DNA of 64,000 bases from Cytophagales bacterium (lineage in GTDB: Bacteria; Bacteroidota; Bacteroidia; Cytophagales; Flammeovirgaceae), in contig JANWWC010000001.1 of assembly GCA_025056215.1 (NCBI GenBank), positions 124,001 to 188,000 of the forward strand, in the 5' to 3' direction. A model generated the notes under the pieces. The model was not told the origin of the DNA and did no database searches. It worked only from the letters and a program-made list of their open reading frames with translations. Below are positions 54,001-61,178 of the stretch, one piece after another. Position 1 is the first letter of the stretch. Each line of letters opens with the position of its first letter. A program made the translations under genes and the position numbers.

Positions 54001-56017
54001 TGTGACAATTAATACGGCTTCTAAAACAGCGTGGTGCCAAAATCTTATAGTCCAAGGCGGTCGTTCGCTTACTTTAGGAAATGGCGTACTCAAGCTTTAC
54101 GGAAACCTGTATGACAGTGGTCAATTCGTACATTCAGGAGGAACTTTAGAAATACTAGGCACTACGCCTACTATTATCGATACGCGTGATTCCACTCAAA
54201 CATTCCATACCGTTGTAATCAATAACCCTGGTGGAGTCATTTTTAATGATAGCATTACGATAACTAATTCTTTAGCTCTTACAAGTGGAGAAGTGAACCT
54301 TAATGGTAAATTGCTCACTTTAAATAATGCAAATCTAACCCTAACATCTGGAACTCTTAATGCAGATGCTGCCAATTCTCAAATTTCCTTTACGGGAAGC
54401 GGAAACGCCACCTTACCATCGGGAAGTTATGAACGCATCTCTATCAATAGAAGTGGCGCTACTATCACGATGGCAGGAGACGTAACCTTGCGCGGAGAAA
54501 GTGGAACAGCTCTTGCATTAGATAATGGAACATTAAATCTCAATAGCTTTAAACTTACTATTGAAAACGGTGATATTACAGGAACTAATGGAAGCCTTTT
54601 TGCTTCTGGCACAAATTCAGATATCGTAATTAACGGAACCGGAAATGTAGGGACAATCCGTTTTGCGCCTTCATCTGGTGCGCTTGATGATTTTACTCTG
54701 AATCGCGTAAGCGGAAGTGTTACTTTAGGTTCTAATCTAACTATTGAAGACCAATTTATCTTACAAAATGGAGAGTTTAACATTGGTAGCAATACGCTCA
54801 CGCTTCGCAATTCGATTATACAAACTGATGGAACGATGAGAGGTGGTGCGAATGCACGTTTAGTAGTAAGTCAGGTAAATGGAAGTACAGAGCGTCTAGT
54901 AATTCCTGAAATTTTTGATAGCCTTAAAACTATTGTGATGAGTCGCTTAAATGGAGCTTCAATTGCAAAATCTCTTTTAGTACGTGATACCGTGCAATTT
55001 CAAGCGGGTTCGGGCGGGATTTTTACAGGAAATGATACTCTCAACTTAGGTACAACAGGTGTCGTGATAGGAGAAACCAGCGGAGCTAATAATCGTTATG
55101 TAAATGGCATCCTTCGTGTAACGCGCTCTATTCCAGCCAATACTAATTTCGGAGATGTGGGAGGTATTGGGGTGCTTATCAACAATACAAGTTCTACTAA
55201 CTTAGGAAACGTTACAATTACAAGATATGCAGGTGCGACGCGTTCCGTGCTTTCTCCTATCAATACTCGAGGCATCGAACGTTATTGGCATATTGTTCCT
55301 ACTACCCAACCTGCTTCGAATGTTACAGTAACCTTTCGCTGGCCTTCTGACGATGATAATAATCGCAACCTAGCAAATATGCAAGTATGGAAACGCAATG
55401 AAACAGATACTTTTTGGGTGCGAGTAGGCTCTACTTTCACAGCATCAGGTAATCCAAGAAGTGCTACTGTTACTACTAATTCGTTTTCTTTTTGGACGAT
55501 TTCAGATCTCTCAAATCCACTTCCTTTAACGCTAATTTTCTTCAGTGGAAAAATAGAAAACAATCAGATAGTACTGCGCTGGAGATTTTCAGGAGAAAAT
55601 CCAAGTGATGTAGTTCTCGAAAAATCATTTGAGGGAATTACTTTTATGCCTTTGTCAAATGTTACAGCTCTTTCTGAATTTATCGACGTTGGTTTGCAAT
55701 CAGCCTACTATCGTTTGAGGTTCCGCTCCAAAGAAGGAAAAGAATTGTATAGTTCAGTAATATACTTGCAAGTAGAAAAAGAAATCTTATTATATCCTAA
55801 TCCGATGCGCGATAATGTAACCCTTGAAATAGATGACGAGCGCGCAGAAGTGTCAATTTACTCTGCTGATGGAGCACTGCAACTTTTAGTAGAAGAAACA
55901 GAAGAAGTACTCAATCATCATATAAATACTTGGCTTTCAAAGGCTCCTCACGGATATTATTTGATAAAAGTAAAGACTTTACAAAATCAGCAAGCGTTCA
56001 AAATGATAAAAGAATAG
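48050..56017 (+). CDS. Giant T9SS-exported adhesin-like protein with autotransporter-type beta repeats
   Basis: 2,655 residues from ATG 48050 (a TTG two codons upstream). Signal peptide MKTFLLCLLILCSLTSFAQ, then a MAM-like N-terminal domain (about 25-220) ending FAVDNIDIRP. Residues about 230-680 hold autotransporter-associated beta-strand repeats (GSLTQNGAGTTVLGGANTY, GGLIKTGAGTLKLDQTNNY, GDLTKTGDGVLVFD), forming a beta-helix. Then come Ig-like domains, two choice-of-anchor-D modules (CAPEINVKQNNTD and CTPEINVQESGSD), Calx-beta-type domains (about 1445-1710), a lamin-tail-like block near 1720, further beta-helix turns (about 1950-2400) and a type A T9SS sorting domain (LLYPNPMRDNVTLEI to FKMIKE). 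It is probably anchored at or released from the surface. A terminator follows. Confidence 0.85.
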   Translation: MKTFLLCLLILCSLTSFAQTNPTPQAIPYTQDFSSLTHSSTTYPAGWQGHTISTSPGASYNTTGPTSDRSLVQNATAADNVGNVYNYNGKIGFLNTGSLDLTLTLAINTSNAYNIEVQYDIMTIRNPYDGSSNTRINEVSLQYRVGVTGAWTTLTGQEYQNNTTPQTSGTTPQKLETKSVILPSACNNQPVVQLRWASRQVSGTGARPSFAVDNIDIRPLNKFWDVSAGAGNGVGGTGTWGTTFSFHDNGSATLTTASATDSVIFQGSSGTVTLNANQTVAGMRVNASGYSIATSGGDRTLTGGINLMSNNLTLAPAAATTLTLPSVISGNGSLTQNGAGTTVLGGANTYTGGTTISNGILSISADNNLGASGSNVTINNATLATTATFSSPKVFTLNHANSTIDVASGTTFTITSTNGLTGSGGLIKTGAGTLKLDQTNNYTGKTIINGGTINAAGEGRFGTNPGSFVPDQITLNGGTIQATDGNITFDSNRGITLGASGGTFDVGATRTITARNVITGTGDLTKTGDGVLVFDVLSTGTHTYTGATIINAGTLRLGNSHDIPNNSNMVLNGGTFSTGSGVGYSDSLGTLQLLENSTIALGTGSHTIVFAASNAVSWTSGKTITITGWTGTAGSAGTAGRIFVGNSSSGLTTAQLSQINFSGFGSGAEILSTGEVVPASPPTRLKITAIDFVSPVSALTAGQPFRITVQSQDNAGIPKNVTSNTDVQIAKVIGDGNLSGTLTGTIPSGSNTVIISGVLYSEADTARFRVFRTSGMTLSPDTSTTQRFFGLSEIILPQFIQGLDGTNNNRIPTAYYVKFFGLNPNRTHRVINQVIVSSDGITTDGAGNCIFVDGSGNFSRTSSPSLSTAGSHFSFTTNSFGEYSGWFITEPTGNTRFAPNNNIYIRFIIDTSNNGVADIRLTTSGSLNVLNFSTSTGAGNGSGIRSTSMGTPKNFVSVFDNTSGSGRPIACTYLESNGLDEPDANYVDFHDTHVDGTNGAWGIIFPNDNSNGVRRIEQRSRTDGSLVGCAYTSNNGVWGSVNTTDNTGSTAMVITDGYLVCAPEINVKQNNTDYASGSTFAYGQRLLANNHDMTFVIQNLGGANLTITSTTVSGTGFSLVSSPASPVAPGDSATFVVRFTPATSGSYTGTLTINNNDFNEGTYTINLTGLCTPEINVQESGSDIPDNTGSVNFGSVSTNSYAEKTFLIQNLGGAPMSLSYPSFTGSNPSDFTLQGEFPEDIAPFSTGSFILRFTPGATGARSANISFTNNDSDENPYNFALNGTGVTPPSVSITANDPTPSLELPLGSMNNVLYRIKVKSTGTSATINAITVTTLGSYNINDVTAFRLWYSADSVFNASSDESLGASFTSATAISNYVDGFTKVIAAGDSAYFFVTANISINQSAAGKTVGAKINVKEHVHFVGTPNWGTISIVSGAAHNIVSPSVRFNIAESSISEGTGVGTTTYNIALRLFGNIPTNQDITFAISGTATWGGSNDFTFGTLGSGFTKITENASTLVIRTPLSSISTPFTLNIPVNILRDAIDENNETVVLTITNAGPIHIDNNNKIFTLTIHDDDEPSVISMRSPLQIMGESGSTAQRTYTVYMDIVPATPLASTIKIKVTNHAGATYGGTHPNDYITSPAVVSDTITVNASVNAASVSFTVTVTEDALGLNESPDSVTFEIVSATNGILINNTQKRHRLEIVDGAFLDVGDFLILGVNANDNGCSGQPDDYISFVCFKDITVGTSIDLTDNGYDRLDNGKWGNSEGTFRFTRTTSTIPANTIIKIKLPNTGTPSGVSPDNNWSVTNLNFGTTSFNMNSGGDQVYFMQGGTWNSGTSLGSHDAEYVGGRILFGFSSSGSWCTSNCNSSQKSKLYPNLECFNIAPSVATDFSSISSSVLTTPKTKREWVLAVGNSSNWVNRGNCSNYNANEPSGTITVNPGGFEKGLWVGSASTDWYNCANWQSLSIPELTDNVIIPSSASNHVTINTASKTAWCQNLIVQGGRSLTLGNGVLKLYGNLYDSGQFVHSGGTLEILGTTPTIIDTRDSTQTFHTVVINNPGGVIFNDSITITNSLALTSGEVNLNGKLLTLNNANLTLTSGTLNADAANSQISFTGSGNATLPSGSYERISINRSGATITMAGDVTLRGESGTALALDNGTLNLNSFKLTIENGDITGTNGSLFASGTNSDIVINGTGNVGTIRFAPSSGALDDFTLNRVSGSVTLGSNLTIEDQFILQNGEFNIGSNTLTLRNSIIQTDGTMRGGANARLVVSQVNGSTERLVIPEIFDSLKTIVMSRLNGASIAKSLLVRDTVQFQAGSGGIFTGNDTLNLGTTGVVIGETSGANNRYVNGILRVTRSIPANTNFGDVGGIGVLINNTSSTNLGNVTITRYAGATRSVLSPINTRGIERYWHIVPTTQPASNVTVTFRWPSDDDNNRNLANMQVWKRNETDTFWVRVGSTFTASGNPRSATVTTNSFSFWTISDLSNPLPLTLIFFSGKIENNQIVLRWRFSGENPSDVVLEKSFEGITFMPLSNVTALSEFIDVGLQSAYYRLRFRSKEGKELYSSVIYLQVEKEILLYPNPMRDNVTLEIDDERAEVSIYSADGALQLLVEETEEVLNHHINTWLSKAPHGYYLIKVKTLQNQQAFKMIKE

Positions 56018-56039
56018 TTGATGAGTTGATTTTAACGAG

Positions 56040-56073
56040 ACACTGTCTTCTTTACAAAGGCAGTGTTTTTTTA
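56040..56073 (+). terminator. Rho-independent terminator of the 2,655-residue gene
   Basis: ACACTG pairs with CAGTGT around an internally paired loop (CTT/AAG), and the hairpin is followed by seven or more T residues, 22 bases past the stop. Confidence 0.8.
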
Positions 56074-56169
56074 TTTTTCACCTTCAGATTTTTTAAAAAA
56101 TTTTAATTATTTTGTCTTTTTGTTGCTTATTTTGCAAAACATTATGTTAATTTTTAAGAAAAATACAAT

Positions 56170-59100
56170 ATGGGCATTATAGTAGCTATTTCTCATAAAA
56201 CGCGGTATGCATATGAGCGGTTAGTACAACTAACTCCTCATATATTTCGGTTGCGTCCCGCTCCTCATAGCCGTACTAAAATACTTTCTTATAGCATCAA
56301 CATTAAGCCTGAAAAAAAATTCTTGAATTGGCAACAAGATCCTTTTGGCAATTATTTGGCACGTGTAGTATTTCCTGACCCTGTACAAGAGCTTTCGATA
56401 GATGTAGAAGTGATTGCTGATTTGACCACTATTAATCCTTTCGACTTTTTTGTAGAGCAGTACGCTGTAGATTACCCTTTCCAGTACGATGTTCAGCTTC
56501 TTAAAGAACTTACTCCTTATACCGAACTTGCTGATGATAGTCCAGCAATGTTGGAGTTTATTGAGAAAATTAGACCTAAACAAAAAGTTCGAACTATAGA
56601 TTTTTTAGTATCCGTAAACCGCGCTGTTTTTCAAGAAATTGCTTATAATATTCGGTTAGAGCCTGGTATTCAGACGTGCCAAGAAACTATGACTCTTAAA
56701 ACTGGTTCTTGCCGAGATAGTGCTTGGCTTTTGGCTCAAATCATGAGACGGTTCGGCATTGCTTCCCGTTTTGTTTCGGGTTATTTAGTGCAGCTAACGC
56801 CCGATATAAAATCATTAGACGGACCTTCTGGACCTGAAAAAGATTTCACAGATTTGCACGCTTGGTGTGAAGTGTACATTCCAGGAGCTGGCTGGATAGG
56901 CCTTGACCCTACATCAGGGTTATTTGCAGCAGAAGGACATATTCCTCTTTGTTGTACGCCAAACCCTGCAAGTGCCGCCCCTGTTACAGGAGGGTATTAT
57001 GGAGAAGCAGTAGAAACAGAATTTACTTTCAGCAATACTGTTACTCGCATTCATGAGGATCCACGCGTAACTAAGCCATTTTCAGAAACTGAATGGGAAC
57101 TTATTAACGCTTTAGGTTATAAAGTAGATGCCGATCTCAACGCAATGGATGTACGACTCACAATGGGAGGAGAGCCTACTTTTGTTTCTATAGACGATAT
57201 GGAGTCAGCTCAATGGAATACTGATGCTGACGGACCTCAAAAAAGAAAATTAGCAGGTGAACTTATTCTTCGACTGCGAGATACTTTTGGAAAAGGAGGA
57301 CTTTTACATTACGGACAAGGGAAATGGTATCCTGGTGAACCTTTTCCTCGTTGGCAATTGGCTTGCTATTGGCGAAAAGATGGTTTCCCAATGTGGCATA
57401 ATCCCGATTTGTTTGCAAAAGATTATCAAGATTATGGGTTTACTACCAAGCATGCTCAACAATTTATGAATGAACTTTGTAGGCGTTTGGCCATAAGTAA
57501 GCTAAATATTTCAGAGGCCTACGAAGATCCTTTGCAATTGCTTATCGATGAAGGAAACATCCCTATCAACATAAATCCTTTAAAATATAATTTAAAAGAT
57601 GATGCTGTGCGTCAGAAACTCGCTAAAGACCTCGCCTCCATTGGTGAACCAGTAGGATATGTTCTTCCTCTTCAATGGAACTATAGCCTTCAAAGATGGC
57701 AAAGTTGTACATGGGAGTTTAGGCGTGGAAATTTATTTTTAATTCCTGGTAATTCTCCTATTGGCTTGAGACTTCCTCTTAAAGCTTTGCCGTGGATAGC
57801 ACCAGAAAAGCAAGAAATTACTCCACAACGAAGTTTATTTGCAGATTTACCTCCTCTTCAGACAAACTTTCGAGAAATTGTAGAGCAGCGACTTGAACAA
57901 CCATCAGAGTTCTTTATGCCATCTAAAAAGGAAGTGATGGGTACGTATCGAATCGAAAAAGAAATCTATGAAGAGAATGGAGAAGAAATTACTGTAAAAA
58001 AAGAAGTTACTGAATACCCAGAAGTACACACTGAATATGTGCAAATTATTAAAACAGCATTGTGCGTTGAACCTCGAAATGGAAGGCTTTATGTGTTTAT
58101 GCCGCCTGTTTCCTATTTAGAACATTATTTAGATCTTCTTGCAGCTATTGAAAGCACTGCTGAGGCACTTCAGATGCCAGTTCTTATCGAAGGATACGCT
58201 CCGCCTACAGACTATAGAATAGAAAAAATCGTGGTGGCGCCTGACCCTGGTGTAATAGAAGTGAATATTCACCCACAACATTCTTGGAAAGAACTCGTCA
58301 ATACTACTTTAGAGCTCTATGAACAAGCGAGATTATGCCGTTTAGGAACAGAAAAATTTATGCTTGACGGACGCCATACTGGAACAGGGGGCGGAAATCA
58401 TATTACCATTGGGGGACCTTCACCAGCGGATTCTCCTCTTTTGCGGCGCCCTGATTTATTAAGAAGTCTTATCACTTATTGGCAACATCATCCTGGTTTG
58501 TCTTATTTGTTTTCTACCGCATTTGTCGGACCAACTAGCCAAGCACCTCGCGTAGATGAAGGGCGAGATGAGCGGCTTTATGAATTAGAAATCGCTTTTG
58601 ATGAACTGAGTCGTTTTTCTAATCCACCTTTTTGGTTAGTAGATAGACTTTTACGCCATCTGCTTGTAGATTTGACAGGCAACACGCACCGAACAGAGTT
58701 TTGTATTGATAAGCTTTACAATCCTGATTCTATGTCGGGAAGATTGGGTATTTTAGAAATGCGTGGTTTTGATATGCCTCCGCATCCTAAGATGAGTTTG
58801 GTACAAATGCTTTTGATTCGAGCTTTGATTGCTTGGTTTTGGAAACAACCTTATCATCATAAATTGGTGCGTTGGGGAACAGAACTTCACGATAAGTTTA
58901 TGTATGAGCATTTTGTGCGAGAAGATATGCGAGACGTCGTAGAAGACCTAAACCGAGCGGGATATCCTTTTCGCATGGAATGGTTGGATGCGTTCTTTGA
59001 ATTTCGCTTTCCAAAACATGGCACTGTAAAAGTGCGAGACATTGAAATGGAAATTCGCGCTGCTATTGAGCCTTGGCACGTGCTCGGCGAAGAACTTACC

Positions 59101-59616
59101 AGTTTTGGTACGGCGCGCTATGTGGATTCTTCTGTGGAACGTATACAAGTCAAAGTAACAGGCATGGTGGAAGAACGTTTTGTAGTTACTTGTAATGGCA
59201 GACGAATTCCGATGCGTGGAACTGGAACATTTGGAGAATACGTAGGTGGGGTTCGTTATCGCGCTTGGTGTCCTCCGTCTGCTTTACATCCTACTATTTT
59301 ACCTCATTCTCCTTTAGTATTCGATATTATCGATACTTGGAATGGACGTTCTATCGGAGGGTGTACTTACTTTGTAGCGCATCCTGGCGGAAGGGCATAT
59401 CACACGTTTCCTATTAATAGTTACGAAGCAGAATCTAGGCGCGTGAGCCGATTTTGGGACTATAATCATACTGTTGGATTGATTCCACCACCAGCGCAAT
59501 ATTCGCAAATGAGAAGATTTTTCCCACAGGGAAGTAATCAGTTAGTATTTACTCCTCCAGCAGAAAAAATCAATCCAGAGTATCCTTACACACTCGATTT
59601 GAGAAGGAGTCTATAA
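56170..59616 (+). CDS. Transglutaminase-like protein fused to DUF2126
   Basis: 1,148 residues. The N-terminal transglutaminase N-domain (about 1-90: TRYAYERLVQLTPHIFRLRPA) is followed by a transglutaminase-type Cys-protease core (about 150-270) with Cys in TLKTGSCRDSAWLL, His in DLHAWCEVY and Asp in WIGLDPTSG. The rest is DUF2126 (about 300-1148) with LTMGGEPTFVSIDD, KRKLAGELILRL and GGGNHITIGG. This architecture is the usual one for the family. In many bacteria it neighbours an alpha-E (DUF403) protein and an ATP-grasp-like protein, proposed to form a peptide-synthesis or protein-modification cluster, but neither is present here. Cytoplasmic; function unproven. Confidence 0.92.
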   Translation: MGIIVAISHKTRYAYERLVQLTPHIFRLRPAPHSRTKILSYSINIKPEKKFLNWQQDPFGNYLARVVFPDPVQELSIDVEVIADLTTINPFDFFVEQYAVDYPFQYDVQLLKELTPYTELADDSPAMLEFIEKIRPKQKVRTIDFLVSVNRAVFQEIAYNIRLEPGIQTCQETMTLKTGSCRDSAWLLAQIMRRFGIASRFVSGYLVQLTPDIKSLDGPSGPEKDFTDLHAWCEVYIPGAGWIGLDPTSGLFAAEGHIPLCCTPNPASAAPVTGGYYGEAVETEFTFSNTVTRIHEDPRVTKPFSETEWELINALGYKVDADLNAMDVRLTMGGEPTFVSIDDMESAQWNTDADGPQKRKLAGELILRLRDTFGKGGLLHYGQGKWYPGEPFPRWQLACYWRKDGFPMWHNPDLFAKDYQDYGFTTKHAQQFMNELCRRLAISKLNISEAYEDPLQLLIDEGNIPININPLKYNLKDDAVRQKLAKDLASIGEPVGYVLPLQWNYSLQRWQSCTWEFRRGNLFLIPGNSPIGLRLPLKALPWIAPEKQEITPQRSLFADLPPLQTNFREIVEQRLEQPSEFFMPSKKEVMGTYRIEKEIYEENGEEITVKKEVTEYPEVHTEYVQIIKTALCVEPRNGRLYVFMPPVSYLEHYLDLLAAIESTAEALQMPVLIEGYAPPTDYRIEKIVVAPDPGVIEVNIHPQHSWKELVNTTLELYEQARLCRLGTEKFMLDGRHTGTGGGNHITIGGPSPADSPLLRRPDLLRSLITYWQHHPGLSYLFSTAFVGPTSQAPRVDEGRDERLYELEIAFDELSRFSNPPFWLVDRLLRHLLVDLTGNTHRTEFCIDKLYNPDSMSGRLGILEMRGFDMPPHPKMSLVQMLLIRALIAWFWKQPYHHKLVRWGTELHDKFMYEHFVREDMRDVVEDLNRAGYPFRMEWLDAFFEFRFPKHGTVKVRDIEMEIRAAIEPWHVLGEELTSFGTARYVDSSVERIQVKVTGMVEERFVVTCNGRRIPMRGTGTFGEYVGGVRYRAWCPPSALHPTILPHSPLVFDIIDTWNGRSIGGCTYFVAHPGGRAYHTFPINSYEAESRRVSRFWDYNHTVGLIPPPAQYSQMRRFFPQGSNQLVFTPPAEKINPEYPYTLDLRRSL

Positions 59617-59632
59617 AATTTTATTAAAAAAA

Positions 59633-59663
59633 TTTGTGTTCAAGGTTTTTCAAAATATATTTG
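59633..59663 (+). promoter_or_regulatory. Promoter of tRNA-Glu
   Basis: TTTG (59633-59636), exactly 19 bases, then TATATTTG (59656-59663) is a full match to the Bacteroidetes vegetative promoter. Transcription should start near 59670, nine bases before the mature tRNA. Confidence 0.8.
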
Positions 59664-59678
59664 CAGCGCAAAAAAGAT

Positions 59679-59750
59679 GCACCATTCGTCTAGGGGTTAG
59701 GACACAAGATTTTCATTCTTGTAACAGGGGTTCGATTCCCCTATGGTGTA
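59679..59750 (+). tRNA. tRNA-Glu (UUC anticodon)
   Basis: 72 bases that fold as a full cloverleaf: acceptor stem GCACCAT/ATGGTGT (first pair G-U), D arm GTCT/GGAC, anticodon stem CAAGA/TCTTG with loop TTTTCAT and anticodon TTC at 59712-59714, and T arm AGGGG/CCCCT with loop TTCGATT. The discriminator is A59750 and the CCA end is not encoded. A perfect promoter lies directly upstream. Confidence 0.96.
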
Positions 59751-59806
59751 CAAGAGCGGGAATTTTAGAGGTTTTCTAAGATTTCCGTTTTTTTATTAAT
59801 AAAATT

Positions 59807-61069
59807 ATGTCGCTTGTGGAGTTATTGTTGGTTATTCTAGTTTTTCTTGTCATCTTTTGTATTTACAAAATTCATGGAATTGATTCTCGCATAAATTCTG
59901 ATGAAATTAAGAACTTGTATCAACTTATTTCCTTGCAACGAGAAGAAAATTCCCGACAAATGCATGAATCGAGGCTTGAAATCAATCAAGCGATGAATGC
60001 TTTTACAGATGCTACCCTCAAAAGATTGACAGAAAATGTCTTGTTGCAAAATCAACACCTTGAAAATCTCACGAATCAAATCGGACGTTTTGCAAAAGAT
60101 ACTATCGCCGAACTACAATCTAATTCATTCAAATTAGAACAGCGATTTCACTTTTTTCTTGAAGAAAATTCGCGCAAGCTCGAACAAATGCGCCAAACAG
60201 TAGATGAAAAACTTCAATCTACCTTAGAAAGAAGGTTATCAGAATCTTTTCAATTAGTAAGCGAACGATTAGAGTTAGTCTATAAAGGACTGGGAGAAAT
60301 GCAGGCGTTGGCAAACGGAGTCGGGGACCTTAAAAAAGTACTTACTAATGTCAAAACAAAAGGCTTGCTCGGGGAATATCAGTTAGAAGCTATTCTAGAA
60401 CAGTTGCTTTCTCCTGAGCAATACGTAAAAAATATCAATCCTAATCCTCATCAGCCTCGCGTATTTGTAGAGTTTGCCATCAAAATTCCTTCAAAAGAAG
60501 ATACAAGACAATTTGTGTATCTTCCTATTGATGCAAAATTTCCTACAGAAGATTATCAAGCGCTTCTGTATGCCTATGAAAGCGCTAATGCCGATGAAGT
60601 AGAAAGTAAGCGAAGAAATCTTTATAACAAAATCAAGCTTTTTGCCAAAGAAATAAAAGATAAATACATATCGCCTCCTTTTACTACAGATTTTGCCATT
60701 ATGTTTCTTCCTTCAGAAGGACTGTACGCAGAGGTTTTGCGTTTACCAATGTTGTTTGAACAACTTCAAAGAGAGTTTCGCGTTACGATTGCAGGACCTA
60801 CGACCTTAGCAGCCCTTTTGAATAGTTTACAAATGGGGTTCCGTACATTAACCATCCAACAACGCACTAGCGAAGTGTGGCAATTACTAGAAAATGTTAA
60901 AACGGAATTTAGTCTCTTCGGAGAATTGTTAACAAAAACACAGCAAAAACTTTTAGAAGCTACTTCAACGCTCGAGAAAGCTGGAGCTCGTTCAAAAGCA
61001 ATTGAAAAAAAGCTCAAAGAAGTGCAACTTCCTGCTCAAAAAGAGGAAAATTTGCCGCTTGATTCTTAA
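59807..61069 (+). CDS. rmuC: DNA recombination protein RmuC
   Basis: 420 residues. A single N-terminal membrane helix (about 4-21), a coiled coil (about 30-160) and the RmuC core (about 170-380) with LTNVKTKGLLGEYQLEAILEQLL, PIDAKFPTEDY, IMFLPSEGLYAEVL and FRVTIAGPTTLAALLNSLQMGF, cited by their cores. RmuC is predicted to carry a restriction-endonuclease-like fold and limits inversions at short inverted repeats in E. coli. Starts with ATG 57 bases after the tRNA and is followed by the lipid synthase gene. Confidence 0.92.
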   Translation: MSLVELLLVILVFLVIFCIYKIHGIDSRINSDEIKNLYQLISLQREENSRQMHESRLEINQAMNAFTDATLKRLTENVLLQNQHLENLTNQIGRFAKDTIAELQSNSFKLEQRFHFFLEENSRKLEQMRQTVDEKLQSTLERRLSESFQLVSERLELVYKGLGEMQALANGVGDLKKVLTNVKTKGLLGEYQLEAILEQLLSPEQYVKNINPNPHQPRVFVEFAIKIPSKEDTRQFVYLPIDAKFPTEDYQALLYAYESANADEVESKRRNLYNKIKLFAKEIKDKYISPPFTTDFAIMFLPSEGLYAEVLRLPMLFEQLQREFRVTIAGPTTLAALLNSLQMGFRTLTIQQRTSEVWQLLENVKTEFSLFGELLTKTQQKLLEATSTLEKAGARSKAIEKKLKEVQLPAQKEENLPLDS

Positions 61070-61178
61070 AATTTTAAAAAAAATTAACACTCTATTGATT
61101 TCACCTTTGTGGAAACTTTTCGTATGTTTAAGTAAATTTATAAATTGTTTCACAATCAACTCTTTAAAATTTTAGAAA

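Noticed and set aside
51386-54810. Minus-strand frames within the second giant gene
   Set aside because: They are shadows of a strongly coding plus-strand frame with Thr/Gly/Asn-rich repeats.
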